A DNA stretch of 64,000 nt from Clusia tigrina (taxonomy: Eukaryota > Arthropoda > Insecta > Diptera > Clusiidae). The stretch lies in NCBI GenBank assembly GCA_920105625.2, contig OV050032.1, positions 197,787,291-197,851,290 on the forward strand, given 5' to 3'. Below are positions 1 to 10,808 of the stretch, one piece after another. Every line of letters begins with the position of its first letter. Position 1 is the first letter of the stretch. The position numbers and the translations under genes were made by a program. The notes beneath the pieces are model-generated. The model was not told the DNA's origin. It saw only the letters and a program-made list of their open reading frames with translations, and did no database searches.

Positions 1-334
1 CTGCTTCCAAATATGCTCATCATGGGACTCCGAATTGATAGAAATTCACTGTTTAGCAATCTTAATGAGAGTTCATTGGTCGAACCAGAGATTGTCTTCT
101 GTGTTTCGGAGACAAACAAGGATCTTAAAAGGAGGGGATAATCGGAGTGAAGCCACCAATGGTATTATTCATTGCCGTGCACGTGATCCTTTCTTGGATT
201 GGATTTCCTATTTGTGGTGATGATGAACTTCATGAGTCATAAATTCAATCCTTGTTATGTGAAGTATCCAAAGAACTGACTGAAGGCTGCCACGGGTGTG
301 AGCTGTGTTATTACTACTGAGTTTCACAAGCTCA
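1..334. other. No gene recognised
   Basis: No recognisable coding motif or repeat was found here. It lies upstream of a family F retrotransposon relic. The sequence just before 335 does not match the ORF2 expected for that element, so the 5' truncation junction is probably near 335. Confidence 0.4.
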
Positions 335-686
335 CGGGACACTGTCTGATCGGTAAACATGCTGAAAGACTAGCACTGCCCCATAACGACTGGAAGAAAC
401 GAGGAGGAAGAAACAGTACTTCATCTCATGTGTCCGTGCCCAGCTCTGGCCAGGCGAAGATTAAAATTCCTAGGCTCACCTTTCTTCACTACCTTAACCG
501 AACTATCTTATATCAACCTTAAGGACATAGCCAGGTTCATTTCGGAATCACTGTGGTTCCCAAAACTCTAGACGGGAAGTCGCGTCGTCTTAGTGTGGTA
601 CCACAACGAGCCATTGTATGTGCTTAAGTGTGCTTTTGTGCCGAAGGCTGCCACTCCTACCTACCTACCTACCTTCACAACTGGGA
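335..686 (+). mobile_element. Family F non-LTR retrotransposon, 3' end (ORF2 C-terminus, 3'UTR, CCTA tail)
   Basis: What is seen: the plus strand opens with LTGHCLIGKHAERL, the conserved C-terminal motif of RNase H-bearing (I/LOA-type) non-LTR ORF2 proteins. A frame change near 397 leads into EEEETVLHLMCPCPALARRR, the zinc-knuckle half HX4C. The peptide continues to a stop at about 570. A short 3'UTR follows, with a 'GTGGTACCACAA...' block resembling the shared 'GGTATCACAATGG' block of related copies. It ends in (CCTA)n at about 660-676. The first cysteines of the knuckle are lost at the frameshift. Known: such elements end in short tandem repeats made by target-primed reverse transcription. 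Inferred: a dead, 5'-truncated copy. Confidence 0.75.
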
Positions 687-1608
687 GATCCACATTAGAG
701 ATGACAGTGAGTGATGTGAAACCACCTTGGATCAAGAAAGAAAATAAAGAAACCTCTCAAAATGGTTTCCGTAGAAGGATTTTGTTTATATATTCGACTG
801 CCTGGACTGGAAGATAAGATTCTTTCCCTATTTACATTACAAATTGTTAACAGTTTAATTTCCAATTGAAGAGCACCTGCTATTTTCAATTGCATATTTC
901 CAGGCGTTGAAGCAATTATTTACTTTTCATACTCCTTGCGGAATTTCGGTGATACGAGTACCTGTTATTTTCAATTGCATATTTCCAGGCGGTTAAGCAA
1001 ACATGTAATTGTCATAATCGTCGCACAATTTCAGCAATACGAGTATCCTGCCTTTTTGAATTGCAGTGTGGTAAAAGCTGAAATGGTCCTCCATTTCTGG
1101 AACCGATTAATTGCCGACATTAAAATTGTAATTTTCAGTCGGCAATTGCCCGCTTTTTGTTTTATTTAAAATTCCCACGTTAACGGTTGAGCGATGCGTG
1201 CTCTCACGTGCGTATTCCGCCGTTCCCTTTCCCTCCGTCGCAATGCTCTTACATGTTTATTTAACCATTTCGCCGTAAGTGGTTAATTATCCTTATCAAT
1301 ACTTTTCGGGGATGCTACTGTAAATTATTTTTGATAATTTTCGAATAAGCGTTCGAGCGGTGCGAGGTGTGCCGCGCAGAGCGGCGCAACCCTCTTCAAT
1401 GAAGCATCCGCAAATACGCGTAATACAAATTTCCTCATGGTGGGAAATTCTATTACGCTTTCCCTTTGAGAGGTTTCCTTCCACTGCTATTCAATTTTTG
1501 TGTTTTTTTGTTGATGTTGGAAAATTTAATCGAATCCTTTCATAGTCATGTGTAAACAAAGGGTATTTGACATAAGGACCCTTATAAATGTGCTGAAGTG
1601 TAGTTTTT
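687..1608. other. Unique-looking non-coding DNA
   Basis: Only short reading frames on both strands and no motif I recognise. A sequence of about 25 bases (TATTTTCAATTGCATATTTC core) occurs twice near 885 and 967, pointing to a small local duplication. Confidence 0.35.
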
Positions 1609-1700
1609 AGTTGTTGTTGTTGGAGTTGTTGTTACTGTTATTGTTGGTGTTGTTGTTAGTGTTGTTGTTGTTGGTGTTGTTGTTTCTGTTGTTGTTGTTG
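1609..1700. repeat. (TTG)n microsatellite
   Basis: About 90 bp of TTG/GTT triplets with scattered A and C interruptions. The minus-strand reading frame over it is an Asn-rich run made only by the repeat and is not a gene. Confidence 0.9.
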
Positions 1701-2345
1701 AGCGCATCTCGTATTACTGAACGGTGTTTGAAGCGTCGTGCTGCATGAGGGGCAACAAAGTGATGTAATTCTATTTTGTTTGCATCCCGCATTTTATTCA
1801 ATAAGTTGAATTCCGGCAAGTTCGAGAGAGAGAGTGACGTGAGAGCACAGATAACTGGATGAGACAAGCGCGCATCATCGGCAGCAGTCATATATTAAAT
1901 GTACACACAGCAAAGCGGAAGAAAATGCAATCACTGACGGCCGAATATGGCGACAAACAGCAGCGAATGAACCTGGAGTCCTCAATCAAGTGAGGAAATA
2001 TGCAGATGCAATTATCTTTTGCATTCAAGAGCCGCGTTTGAAAGTATCGCATGGGAAGCTTAATTTACATGGAGAAATAATGAAAATGTCGATGCCTGTG
2101 GAAGGGCCAGAATGGTAAGGATACTTGTGAGCTCTACTTAAGTTTCAATTGTCCTCATTGGCCATCTAATATACTGATGTAAAGCATAATCTTCTGTCTT
2201 CCCATATTTCTTCATTGTAATGGAGTCCACCGAGTAACATACCTTCACCAACAGGTTCTTAGTATCATTCTATATTCATTTGATAGAGTATCCAAGCTAG
2301 AATATATAAATTAAAATATTTGAAGATTAATTTACCAGGGTTATC
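1701..2345. other. Unique-looking non-coding DNA
   Basis: AT-rich sequence with no supported gene, RNA or repeat. Confidence 0.35.
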
Positions 2346-2356
2346 CTACCTGTGTA

Positions 2357-2415
2357 ATAGGGGCATCACAATAGATCTTTCAAATCGCAGTATAACACCC
2401 TTAACTATATCTATT
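2357..2415 (+). mobile_element. 59-bp minimal 3' end of family A retrotransposon with target-site duplication
   Basis: The 59 bases match the 3' terminus of the longer A copies (GGGGCATCACAATAGATCTT, then CGCAGTATAACACCCTTAA and a TATC-type tail). They are flanked by perfect 11-bp direct repeats CTACCTGTGTA at 2346-2356 and 2416-2426. This is a retrotransposition event that copied only the extreme 3' end. Confidence 0.8.
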
Positions 2416-2487
2416 CTACCTGTGTAGTATTCTTCTCTAAGCGAGTCCCGTAAACTATATACATAAATACATTTGTAAGGGAGTTGG

Positions 2488-2695
2488 TTATATAGATATA
2501 TTCATTTAAGGGTGTTATACACCGCGACCTGAAAGATTTATTGTGATGCCCCTATTTATTTGAAGGATGAGGATAGTCTCATCTACAGATCTTCTGTCAG
2601 GTTAATTTCCGAGAGGAAATCATACATTTTGGAGGAATAAAGTTGAGGATTCTTGATCAGATCTAAGATGTGAGGCGTGAACGAATACGGTATCC
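2488..2695 (-). mobile_element. Family A retrotransposon 3' end
   Basis: Reverse-complement match to the terminal about 200 bases of the A copies ending at 19405 and 62213. It has the same 'GGTGTTATACACYGCGACCT' block, the same GATGAGGATAGTCTCATCTA block and a degraded TATC-type tail at the left. It faces the 59-bp copy just upstream, making a small inverted arrangement. Confidence 0.75.
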
Positions 2696-3381
2696 GGACT
2701 TCCACTCGGAGACATATTTATATATGAGGTTTATTTATACACAGTTATATACCAATACAGGCCATAATGGGTCTGAAGCAAGCCTTAAAGGACCTTTAGG
2801 ACAGCCATATAACCTGACCTAGCCTATATGTCAATACAACTGAGATATCGACGTAAAAGTGTCGGCTTTGAATCAATATGGTTATCATAATTTTTTATGA
2901 TTACGAAAATTAAATCAGGCTCCATGCTCTGACCACTGGATTGTATTAATTATGCAAATATCTGCTTCTACGGTTTGGCTTTAGTCAATATAGTTCACGT
3001 TCAGAGTAAATTAGTCTTATGACTGGAAAAGTCAACTCACAAATATACTAAACTATGATTTTACAGACCTTTCTATATAATATATTCAGATTCCGTTCAC
3101 ATTAGAACACTTTCTTAAACAATTCCTTATTATGAAAGAGAGAGCAACTCTATTCTCTCGAATATAGTTCAGAAATCGAAGAATCAAATAACTCACAGTA
3201 GCTGTGCTTTAGGATTGAAAGGGACAACATAAATAATGCCTTATAGGATTAGTGATATCGAGACAGAGATATATGTCTATATACAGCCACCAGATGTAAA
3301 GGTAAGGTTAGGAGGGATATTTTCTCATATCTAAGATGTGAGGGATTTACCCTATTAGGTTAGGTTAGGTTGCGAAGGCAT

Positions 3382-3819
3382 GTGCGGATACGGTAACCGC
3401 ACTTCCCCTGGGAGACATCTATATCAATTGTGACTGCCATCGAAACTGCCAAGAGGAGGCATACTCGTCCTTACCCTCGATTTCCGTTTACATTGGAAGT
3501 ACCTTCCCTATTAAACCATTTGGTTTTCCAGATGAAAGTGAGAAGATCCGATAAATCCACCTTCGTTATCTCTGTCAAACTTGTGAAGCAGCGCGACCCC
3601 GTGCGGATACGGTAACCGCACTTCCCCTGGGAGACATCTATATCAATTGTGACTGCCATCAAAACTGCCAAGAGGAGGCATACTCGTCCTTACCCTCGAT
3701 TTCCGTTTACATTGGAAGTACCTTCCCTATTAAACCATTTGGTTTTCCAGATGAAAGTGAGAAGATCCGATAAATCCACCTTCGTTATCTCTGTCAAACT
3801 TGTGAAGCAGCGCGACCCC
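3382..3819. repeat. 219-bp tandem duplication inside family C copy 1
   Basis: The block beginning GTGCGGATACGGTAACCGCA at 3382 starts again at 3601 and runs to the 'GCGCGACCCC' end of each unit, nearly identical. Copy 2 (around 7920-8140) has only one unit, so the duplication arose after the copies separated or was lost from the other. Confidence 0.9.
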
Positions 3820-3835
3820 AAACATTGAAGTCGTT

Positions 3836-4929
3836 TCAACTGTAGTCTTGGACATTGACATAAAAGTGATGAATCGATTTTATCTCTTCTTCATCATGGC
3901 AACTCCTGCATAGCCCGCTCGACGGAATACGCCAATGTTGAAGCATTGCGATCGCACAATGCCCGGTAATGACCTCCGTAAGCACCCTTACTGCAGGTTT
4001 GTTCAGCCCTAAAAGAACCTGCGATCTCTTCATATCTAACCTAGGCCATAAGGCCCGTGAGTCTTCACAGTCGTTATGATTAGTCCATAAGGTCCTTGAA
4101 ACTTCACAGTCGTCACGATTAGTCCAAAAGTTGTTTGTCATCGCCATAGTGGATGCTTCTATGCTTCTAAACAGTTCACATATCGGGATTTGTATTGAGG
4201 TATCTGCTTCGTTAATGTCCATTTCAGAGCCCCTTCTGGCCATCTCGTTCGCTAATTCATTCCCTGCAATATTGCTATGTCCGGGAACCCAGCAAAGAGA
4301 GACCTTGTGGAGTCCAATGTTCAGTAGTGAGGTACGCCATTTCATTACCAACTTCAAGTTAACTGTCTTCGATTCTATTGCCTTAAGCGCTGCCTGACTA
4401 CCTACATACATAGTGATATTCGACGGTCGAATTGTACTACTTCGTATCAGCCCGGTCGCTTTCCCAATTGCATAGACTTCGGCCTGAAACACGCTGGATC
4501 CGTCAGGCAGCCGATATTACTGTCTTGCCTGAAAGCCTTCTGAGAACACAAGCACCTCGTACCACTCTCCATCTTTGAGTCGTCAGTGTAGATGATAATG
4601 TCAGAATTACCCGTAACAGAGTCTGACTCCCAGTCTTTCCTGGTTGGAGAGAGAGTTGGTATTCTAGCTGTGAAGTCTAGAGAAGAAGTCATGTAGTCTG
4701 TAGCCGTTCCTAAATCAGTTATCGTATTAATGTCACATATACAAAAGTAGGGATCACGACTCCGTTTGGTTACACGCAGATGGGAAGTCCAATCTTCGAT
4801 GACTTTTTCGCGTAAATGTGACTGAATCCCACCAATTATTTCGAATGTATTTCCTTTGAACTCTCCACTTTTTGCTGGTTTATTGGGGAAGACGAGTGAT
4901 TTAACATAACTTTGCAGGAGGAAGTTCAA
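3836..4929 (-). pseudogene. Family C ORF2 relic: RNase H domain and zinc knuckle
   Basis: Two overlapping minus-strand frames (4929-4447 and 4492-3836) together cover RNase H and the C-terminal knuckle. The first carries IIIYTDDSKMESG, the first catalytic Asp. The second carries FQAEVYAIGKA (catalytic Glu), then MYVGSQAAL where SDSQ is expected, so the third acidic residue is Gly. Next is CWVPGHSNIAGNELANEMA, with Asn in place of the last catalytic Asp. A TGHC motif and CRSCHDEEE knuckle follow. Between them a 42-bp segment is duplicated (TNRDDCE.. / TNHNDCE..). The frameshift plus two lost acidic residues make it inactive. Role when intact: removal of RNA during target-primed reverse transcription. 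Confidence 0.8.
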
Positions 4930-4935
4930 TGAAAT

Positions 4936-7680
4936 CTAATGACACCCACTTAGTGGCCGTATCAATGAAATGTGCCACTGGAATAAATAAGTGTTCAATG
5001 CAGGGTTCAAAAGTCTCCTTTACTGGCACTTCCATGAGGAAGAAAGATACAAATATAAGTAAAGGAGTAACACAGCAGTTTCAAATTCAGTGACTAGGTG
5101 ACTAGCTCCCGCTCTCCTTTAATCTAATCTAACTTAAGACACCAGTTTAGTTGCAAGTTCACTTAGAAAACCAACAAAAGATGCCTAGAGGAAAGAACTA
5201 TTAGCATTACTAAGCAACTCTTGCCAGAGTTCAATGGAAGCGTACCTCAGGGCTCATTTCATATAATAGAGCCTCTTTGCGCACCATCTCCTCCATCCTC
5301 AGAGGAAATTGTATCTTGATTCAGGCCAGAAGACTTTACCTGGATGAACCACAGTGATGGAGGAAGTGTTACGACGAGGAGCAGGATGATATGGTGCATC
5401 ACCTCCTGTGTCACTGTCAAGATGCAGATGGACACATCTCGACAGTCAGTCTTTTGATGATTTGGATGAGATTTGAGTTTAGTGAACATAAACAGCCTGC
5501 TCTGATAATTTCTGTTGATTGAGGATAAAGAAGTGTACGAATACTTACGGAATCCTTCTATAGAATCTATTTACTAAAATATGCCGAATTGCTCTAAAAG
5601 TGGCTCTCCAAAGTTGTTGAACTGATTTGCTTGCACTCTTCAGACACCACTGAAAGTTATTACTACCAATAGTCGCCTTTAAATATTCAGTACATGTATC
5701 CAGGAGGGTCATCACATCGAGTTCCAATTGTATAGCTACGAAAAGAGTGCTCTTCAGTCCACAAACCAAGTCAGTTAGACAAGAAATTTTATGATGATAT
5801 TCGTTTCGTTTGATTTAAAAAAAGAGGGGCTAAATCTGTTTCGTATCATTCGGAAGCCAGGAGCCAGTGTTGCCCGTCCAAGGATCGCACCCTCTTGGAT
5901 TGATGCTTTTGACCATGTCAACTGGTATCATCATCATCTGCAACTGGTGTTTTATGGTCTTACAGTGATGTTTCTTGTCGATGCTAGCAGCGTTTGCATC
6001 CAGTACAATTCTAATTTCGAGATTCATGGTGTGGCATATTTAGGAAGAGAAAAGTCGGAGTGAGTTGGTCTGGCTACCACGAACACCTAAGCTAACCTAA
6101 CCTAGGCAGAGGATACTTCTGAACCTTTGCCAATTGTAGTTGATAAAGCTAGAGGGATACATGGTAGTCTCGTAATCGTAATATCCGAGGTTCAAAGCAT
6201 AATTACTTAATAATATTCTTTCCGTTCACTTGTGGCTTCATGACACCCATTCTATCGTACAAGGCTCAAAAATCTGGGCACACAGAATTATTTTAAATAT
6301 ACCTATTCCTTGTGAGACTTGGATATCCGCAATACAGAAATAGATCTCAGGAAATGGATGATTAATTTGATTATATCAATGGACAAATGTTCCCAGCCAG
6401 TTCATATTCATAAGTGGAGATTTCCACAGGTACACTGTTGGCTGAGAACTGCTTTGCTCCAGTCATATTTACCACTTGAGCTGATCATTCGAAGATTTCA
6501 CTAGAACATACTCGTCCATGGGTGTATGAGGACATAATTGGCTTGCTTCACAGTTCCGCCGCGGACTTCAGTTCTGATCACAACACGGAACACACCTTAA
6601 ACCAGCGCAAAGTACGCAAACGCCTGCAGTCAAATGGAGCAGAGCAGATGTCACTTAGTGCGAACCACACGGTTGCTACATACTTGCGCCTAAATGCCTG
6701 GTGCGAGCAACAGAGTGCCCCAGGAAATTGGCGGCATCTTTGACGAAGCACTGTCTGCTGCACTTTTTATGACAATTCGCTTTGGCAACTGCAGCGCTAA
6801 ATGCTCGCAAAACATGTTCAAACGTTTTCTGCTGCAGTCACTTTTAGTATCTCCGCCATCGTTCTGACATGTGTCATTAATAAAACTGAGCAATAATGAA
6901 GACATTAAGAGTGTGAGCATCCGGCGTGCAGCCAGCCTCGAATTATTTAAGTACTCGTTCACTGTCGAAGGACATGTGCGGAATGGCAAAAAGTTCAATG
7001 TGTTGCGAGTGGGTTCGGGCTGATGATGATGGTGTGATGTGAAATGGCATGGAACTGTAAACATTCATTATTACTCGTGGACGAGTTGGGACTGTTTCAA
7101 GCTGAAAGGGGGTCAAGGAAACTTAAGGAATTGCGACGTGGTTTACTTGTTGCGTGTATACTTAATACATTAAGGGATTTCCAACAATTGAAGCTTTCAT
7201 GTAATCCCTAAACGGTGTACCCTGAGCAATGGTATTGAGTCTGAGCTAGAAGAATCGACTAACCAAAGTATGATTTTGCCATTTCTGATGATTCCTTGAG
7301 AAGATCTGATATTTTTGGACTGTGTTAATCTGCCTTGTACCCTTGAGACCTGGTTCGAGTAATTAATAAGGAAGAGAATGGCAAAGAGCAACAGATAGCG
7401 GGGAACAATAGAAGTAAATTTACTACTTGCTATCGTTGAATCCGGTATCGATATCTTTCGTTCCTAGCCCAAGAACTTTTGACTTCGGTATTTCTATATA
7501 ACTACATTACTAAGCATCTACCAACGGTCGCAGTGTTCTGTGTGGTGTTTCGAGTGTATATAATTTGACTAACTGCACAACAACTTATTCGCGTCTCTAA
7601 AGATTTGATATATCGATGATTTGATTCCTTAAATTCATAACAAGTCGCATATCTGGCTCGTGGAAGGTCTTTCTTAATGT
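4936..7680. other. Spacer between inverted family C copies; no supported gene
   Basis: This 2.7-kb stretch has only short frames. A possible RT scrap reads FNGSVPQGSFH at 5229-5261 (plus), like the PQGS motif of non-LTR reverse transcriptases. A CTAACCTAACC-type tail lies at about 6090-6105 and suggests another retrotransposon end. The minus-strand 74-residue frame at 5545-5769 has no motif I know. The rest is unassigned. Confidence 0.35.
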
Positions 7681-8807
7681 CTCACCGGCCTTATGACCTA
7701 GGTAAGACATGAAGAGAACGAAGGTTCTCTGAGGGCTCAACAAACCTGCAGTAAGGGTGCTTACGGAGGTCATTACCGGGCATTGTGCGATCGCAATGCT
7801 TCAACATTGGCGTATTCCGTCGAGCGGGCTATGCAGGAGTTGCCATGATGAAGAAGAGATAAAATCGATTCATCACTTTTATGTCAATGTCCAAGACTAC
7901 AGTTGAAACGACTTCAATGTTTGGGGTCGCGCTGCTTCACAAGTTTGACAGAGATAACGAAGGTGGATTTATCGGATCTTCTCACTTTCATCTGGAAAAC
8001 CAAATGGTTTAATAGGGAAGGTACTTCCAATGTAAACGGAAATCGAGGGTAAGGACGAGTATGCCTCCTCTTGGCAGTTTCGATGGCAGTCACAATTGAT
8101 ATAGATGTCTCCCAGGGGAAGTGCGGTTACCGTATCCGCACATGCCTTCGCAACCTAACCTAACCTAATAGGGTAAATCCCTCACATCTTAGATATGAGA
8201 AAATATCCCTCCTAACCTTACCTTTACATCTGGTGGCTGTATATAGACATATATCTCTGTCTCGATATCACTAATCCTATAAGGCATTATTTATGTTGTC
8301 CCTTTCAATCCTAAAGCACAGCTACTGTGAGTTATTTGATTCTTCGATTTCTGAACTATATTCGAGAGAATAGAGTTGCTCTCTCTTTCATAATAAGGAA
8401 TTGTTTAAGAAAGTGTTCTAATGTGAACGGAATCTGAATATATTATATAGAAAGGTCTGTAAAATCATAGTTTAGTATATTTGTGAGTTGACTTTTCCAG
8501 TCATAAGACTAATTTACTCTGAACCTGAACTATATTGACTAAAGCCAAACCGTAGAAGCAGATATTTTCATAATTAATACAATCCAGTGGTCAGAGCATG
8601 GAGCCTGATTTAATTTTCGTAATCATAAAAAATTATGATAACCATATTGATTCAAAGCCGACACTTTTACGTCGATATCTCAGTTGTATGGACAAATAGG
8701 TTAGGTTAGGTTATATGGCTGTCCTAAAGGTCCTTTAAGGCTTGCTCCAGACCCATTGTGGCCTGTATTGGTATATAACTGTGTATAAATAAACCTCATA
8801 TAAATAA
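7681..8807 (+). mobile_element. Family C non-LTR retrotransposon copy 2 (3' end)
   Basis: Plus-strand copy of the last about 1.1 kb of family C. It starts in ORF2 upstream of the TGHC/knuckle segment (near 7740-7905), passes through the 3'UTR with one copy of the unit duplicated in copy 1, and ends near 8807. Sequence from about 7745 on is nearly identical to the reverse complement of copy 1, while 7681-7740 is more diverged. It contains TTAGG-type runs at about 8151-8168 and 8697-8711. Confidence 0.8.
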
Positions 8808-10807
8808 CAATCAGCTCTGGGGACTAGATAAGAAGGTCAACTCTCATTACCAGAAACTAACTTAAATACGAGTAACAAATATTGCCATGGAATCGACGTT
8901 GATGTTATGGGTTTTTTCTTCCTCTGATGAAGTAGGAGATTGTGTCTGGTTGAGTTGTTGGTTGGGCATTTGCAAGGATCATTGTCAGCTGCTCTGGCTT
9001 TGGTTAGTGGATGTGTGGGTTTGCTTTATAGTGTTCTTGTTAGTTCACATTCTTATCCATTTTTCATTGCATTGCAGATTAATTTTGATTTCAGTTGAAG
9101 CCTAACTTGGTCACTTTTTAAATACTTTTATTTTTTTCCTTAAAATTTCATTACATTTTGGAAAATTACTCTGTTAATATTGAAACTTACTTTTCGTGGA
9201 AACTCCACTTGAGTTTTCCTTTGCGTGTTCGGTGCCCATTAATTCAGAGACAAAACTTTCCAACTTCTACTTGAAATTTTTCCCACTCCGACTTTCTCAC
9301 ATACGCCCTTCAATGCGGACAAAGCGGTTGCCAACGCCAACTTCTTCACTGACCGACCGATCCAACCGCGCCCTCTTTGCGCACCGCACACGTGTGAAGT
9401 TCGGTGAGCGGGCATTATTAGCGTCAACAACAATCCCACTGACTTGCCATACAACATTATTTCACAGTCAAACTCACACACACACACACACGCGCTAGGA
9501 AGGATACACGAGCCCGTGCAATATCCTGTGTAACTTTTTCGCAGCGCTCTCGTACGTGTCGAAAAGTTTTTATCTCTTGTTTTCGGCTGTTGTTACGCTA
9601 TTAATTGGACTCGAGTCCACGTTGCGGAAAATTTACCAAGAAATGTGCGTACGTGTGTGCGTGCGTTGATTTGTGTGCGTGCTCGAGCACGCATTTCCGG
9701 CTCTCACATGTGCTGAAGTAGATGCGGCTGCTCGCTTTTTCTGCCTGTCGATTTCTGGTTGATTTGCTCGCTGATAATGTGCCTGCCACTTTAAGTGTCA
9801 CTGCAGTTGTGTTTGGTCCGGTGAGCGGGCAAGAGAGGCGGGGCCGACAAAGCCCACCAAATCCAAGCAGCTATTAAAAGTACATTAGGCTCTTCTTTTT
9901 ACTCAAACGCAGTTAAAGAAAAAAAAGTGAACAGCTCAATTTGGTTGTCGTCAATGACCAGACGAGGAGTGCAAACGGTAATCGGAGCAACAATGTAGCC
10001 ATCACAGCTGGGGGTCTCCCCCACAGAGGCTGTGGAAGTATTTTGCTGTGCGATTGTGGTCACGATTTGCATCACAGATTTGTCACAATTTTGTGTCTTG
10101 CTAACCTGGAAGCAAGTAATGAATCGTCCAGGGATCTTATGGTCTGAAATAAAAGACCCATAAAATGCTGACAGTTTGCAAGGACTGGAACTGAAATAGC
10201 TGCAAAGTAGGTCTTCACCAATAGCGTTTATTTATCTAATAAAAAAGTGACTTATAAATGAATTTACGTATACATATTTTATGGCTCGCTGACTTAGAAG
10301 CCAGTAATGAATCGTCCAGGGATCTTACGATTTGAAATGAAAGACCCAAAATGCTGACATTTTCCAAGAACTCAATCTGAAATTACTACAAAGAGGTCCT
10401 CACCTGTAACATGTATACCAATTAAGTCACCAATACGACCCCCAGATCCCAGTTGCCTTCTTCATTTGCCAAACTGATCTAAAGTATTTCCGAAGACTGC
10501 TAGAAGGAGCTAATATGGACTTCAGCCTGAACAGAAATACTCCTGCCACTCAAAGGAAACCAGATAAATCCACTTTTGCTTACTGAACAGTAGAGCAGCG
10601 ATAGAGGAGCTTTGAAATGCTTATTCCTTTACGCTCGTTCGTGATAATGATTCCATCTTTTATTTGACACCAATATATTTTCGGATTAGGTCACTTTAGA
10701 TCATATGAAATTGATTGTTATGAAAGTTGCTTCCTTTCTAATAGTTCAATCACAGGATTGGGTCAAGACAACGTCCTCTTATATTGTAAAATATAACTAA
10801 TGAAAGT
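8808..10807. other. Non-coding stretch with a CA microsatellite and a local duplication
   Basis: No supported gene. A (CA)n run lies at about 9472-9492. A block of about 110 bp around 10108 (AAGYMAGTAATGAATCGTCC) recurs about 188 bp later near 10297 in diverged form. The area 9190-9930 is GC-richer and looks like single-copy DNA rather than transposon, but no splice-supported exon could be defined. Confidence 0.4.
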
Positions 10808-10808
10808 A

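Larger units (their letters stand above)
2717..4935 (-). mobile_element. Family C non-LTR retrotransposon copy 1 (RNase H to 3' end)
   Basis: On the minus strand this runs from an RNase H-containing ORF2 (4929-3836) through a 1.1-kb 3'UTR to a terminus near 2717. The terminus is shared with copy 2 (TGTGTATAAATAAACCTCAT, read on the minus strand). Its 3' part (about 2717-4060) is matched almost base for base, in opposite orientation, by 7681-8807. The 3'UTR carries TTAGG-type triplets near 3356-3371 and an internal 219-bp duplication. It is 5'-truncated near 4935. Confidence 0.8.

Noticed and set aside
3356..3371. Interstitial telomere
   Set aside because: Only about three TTAGG units, embedded in a retrotransposon 3'UTR, and Diptera lack this telomere repeat.
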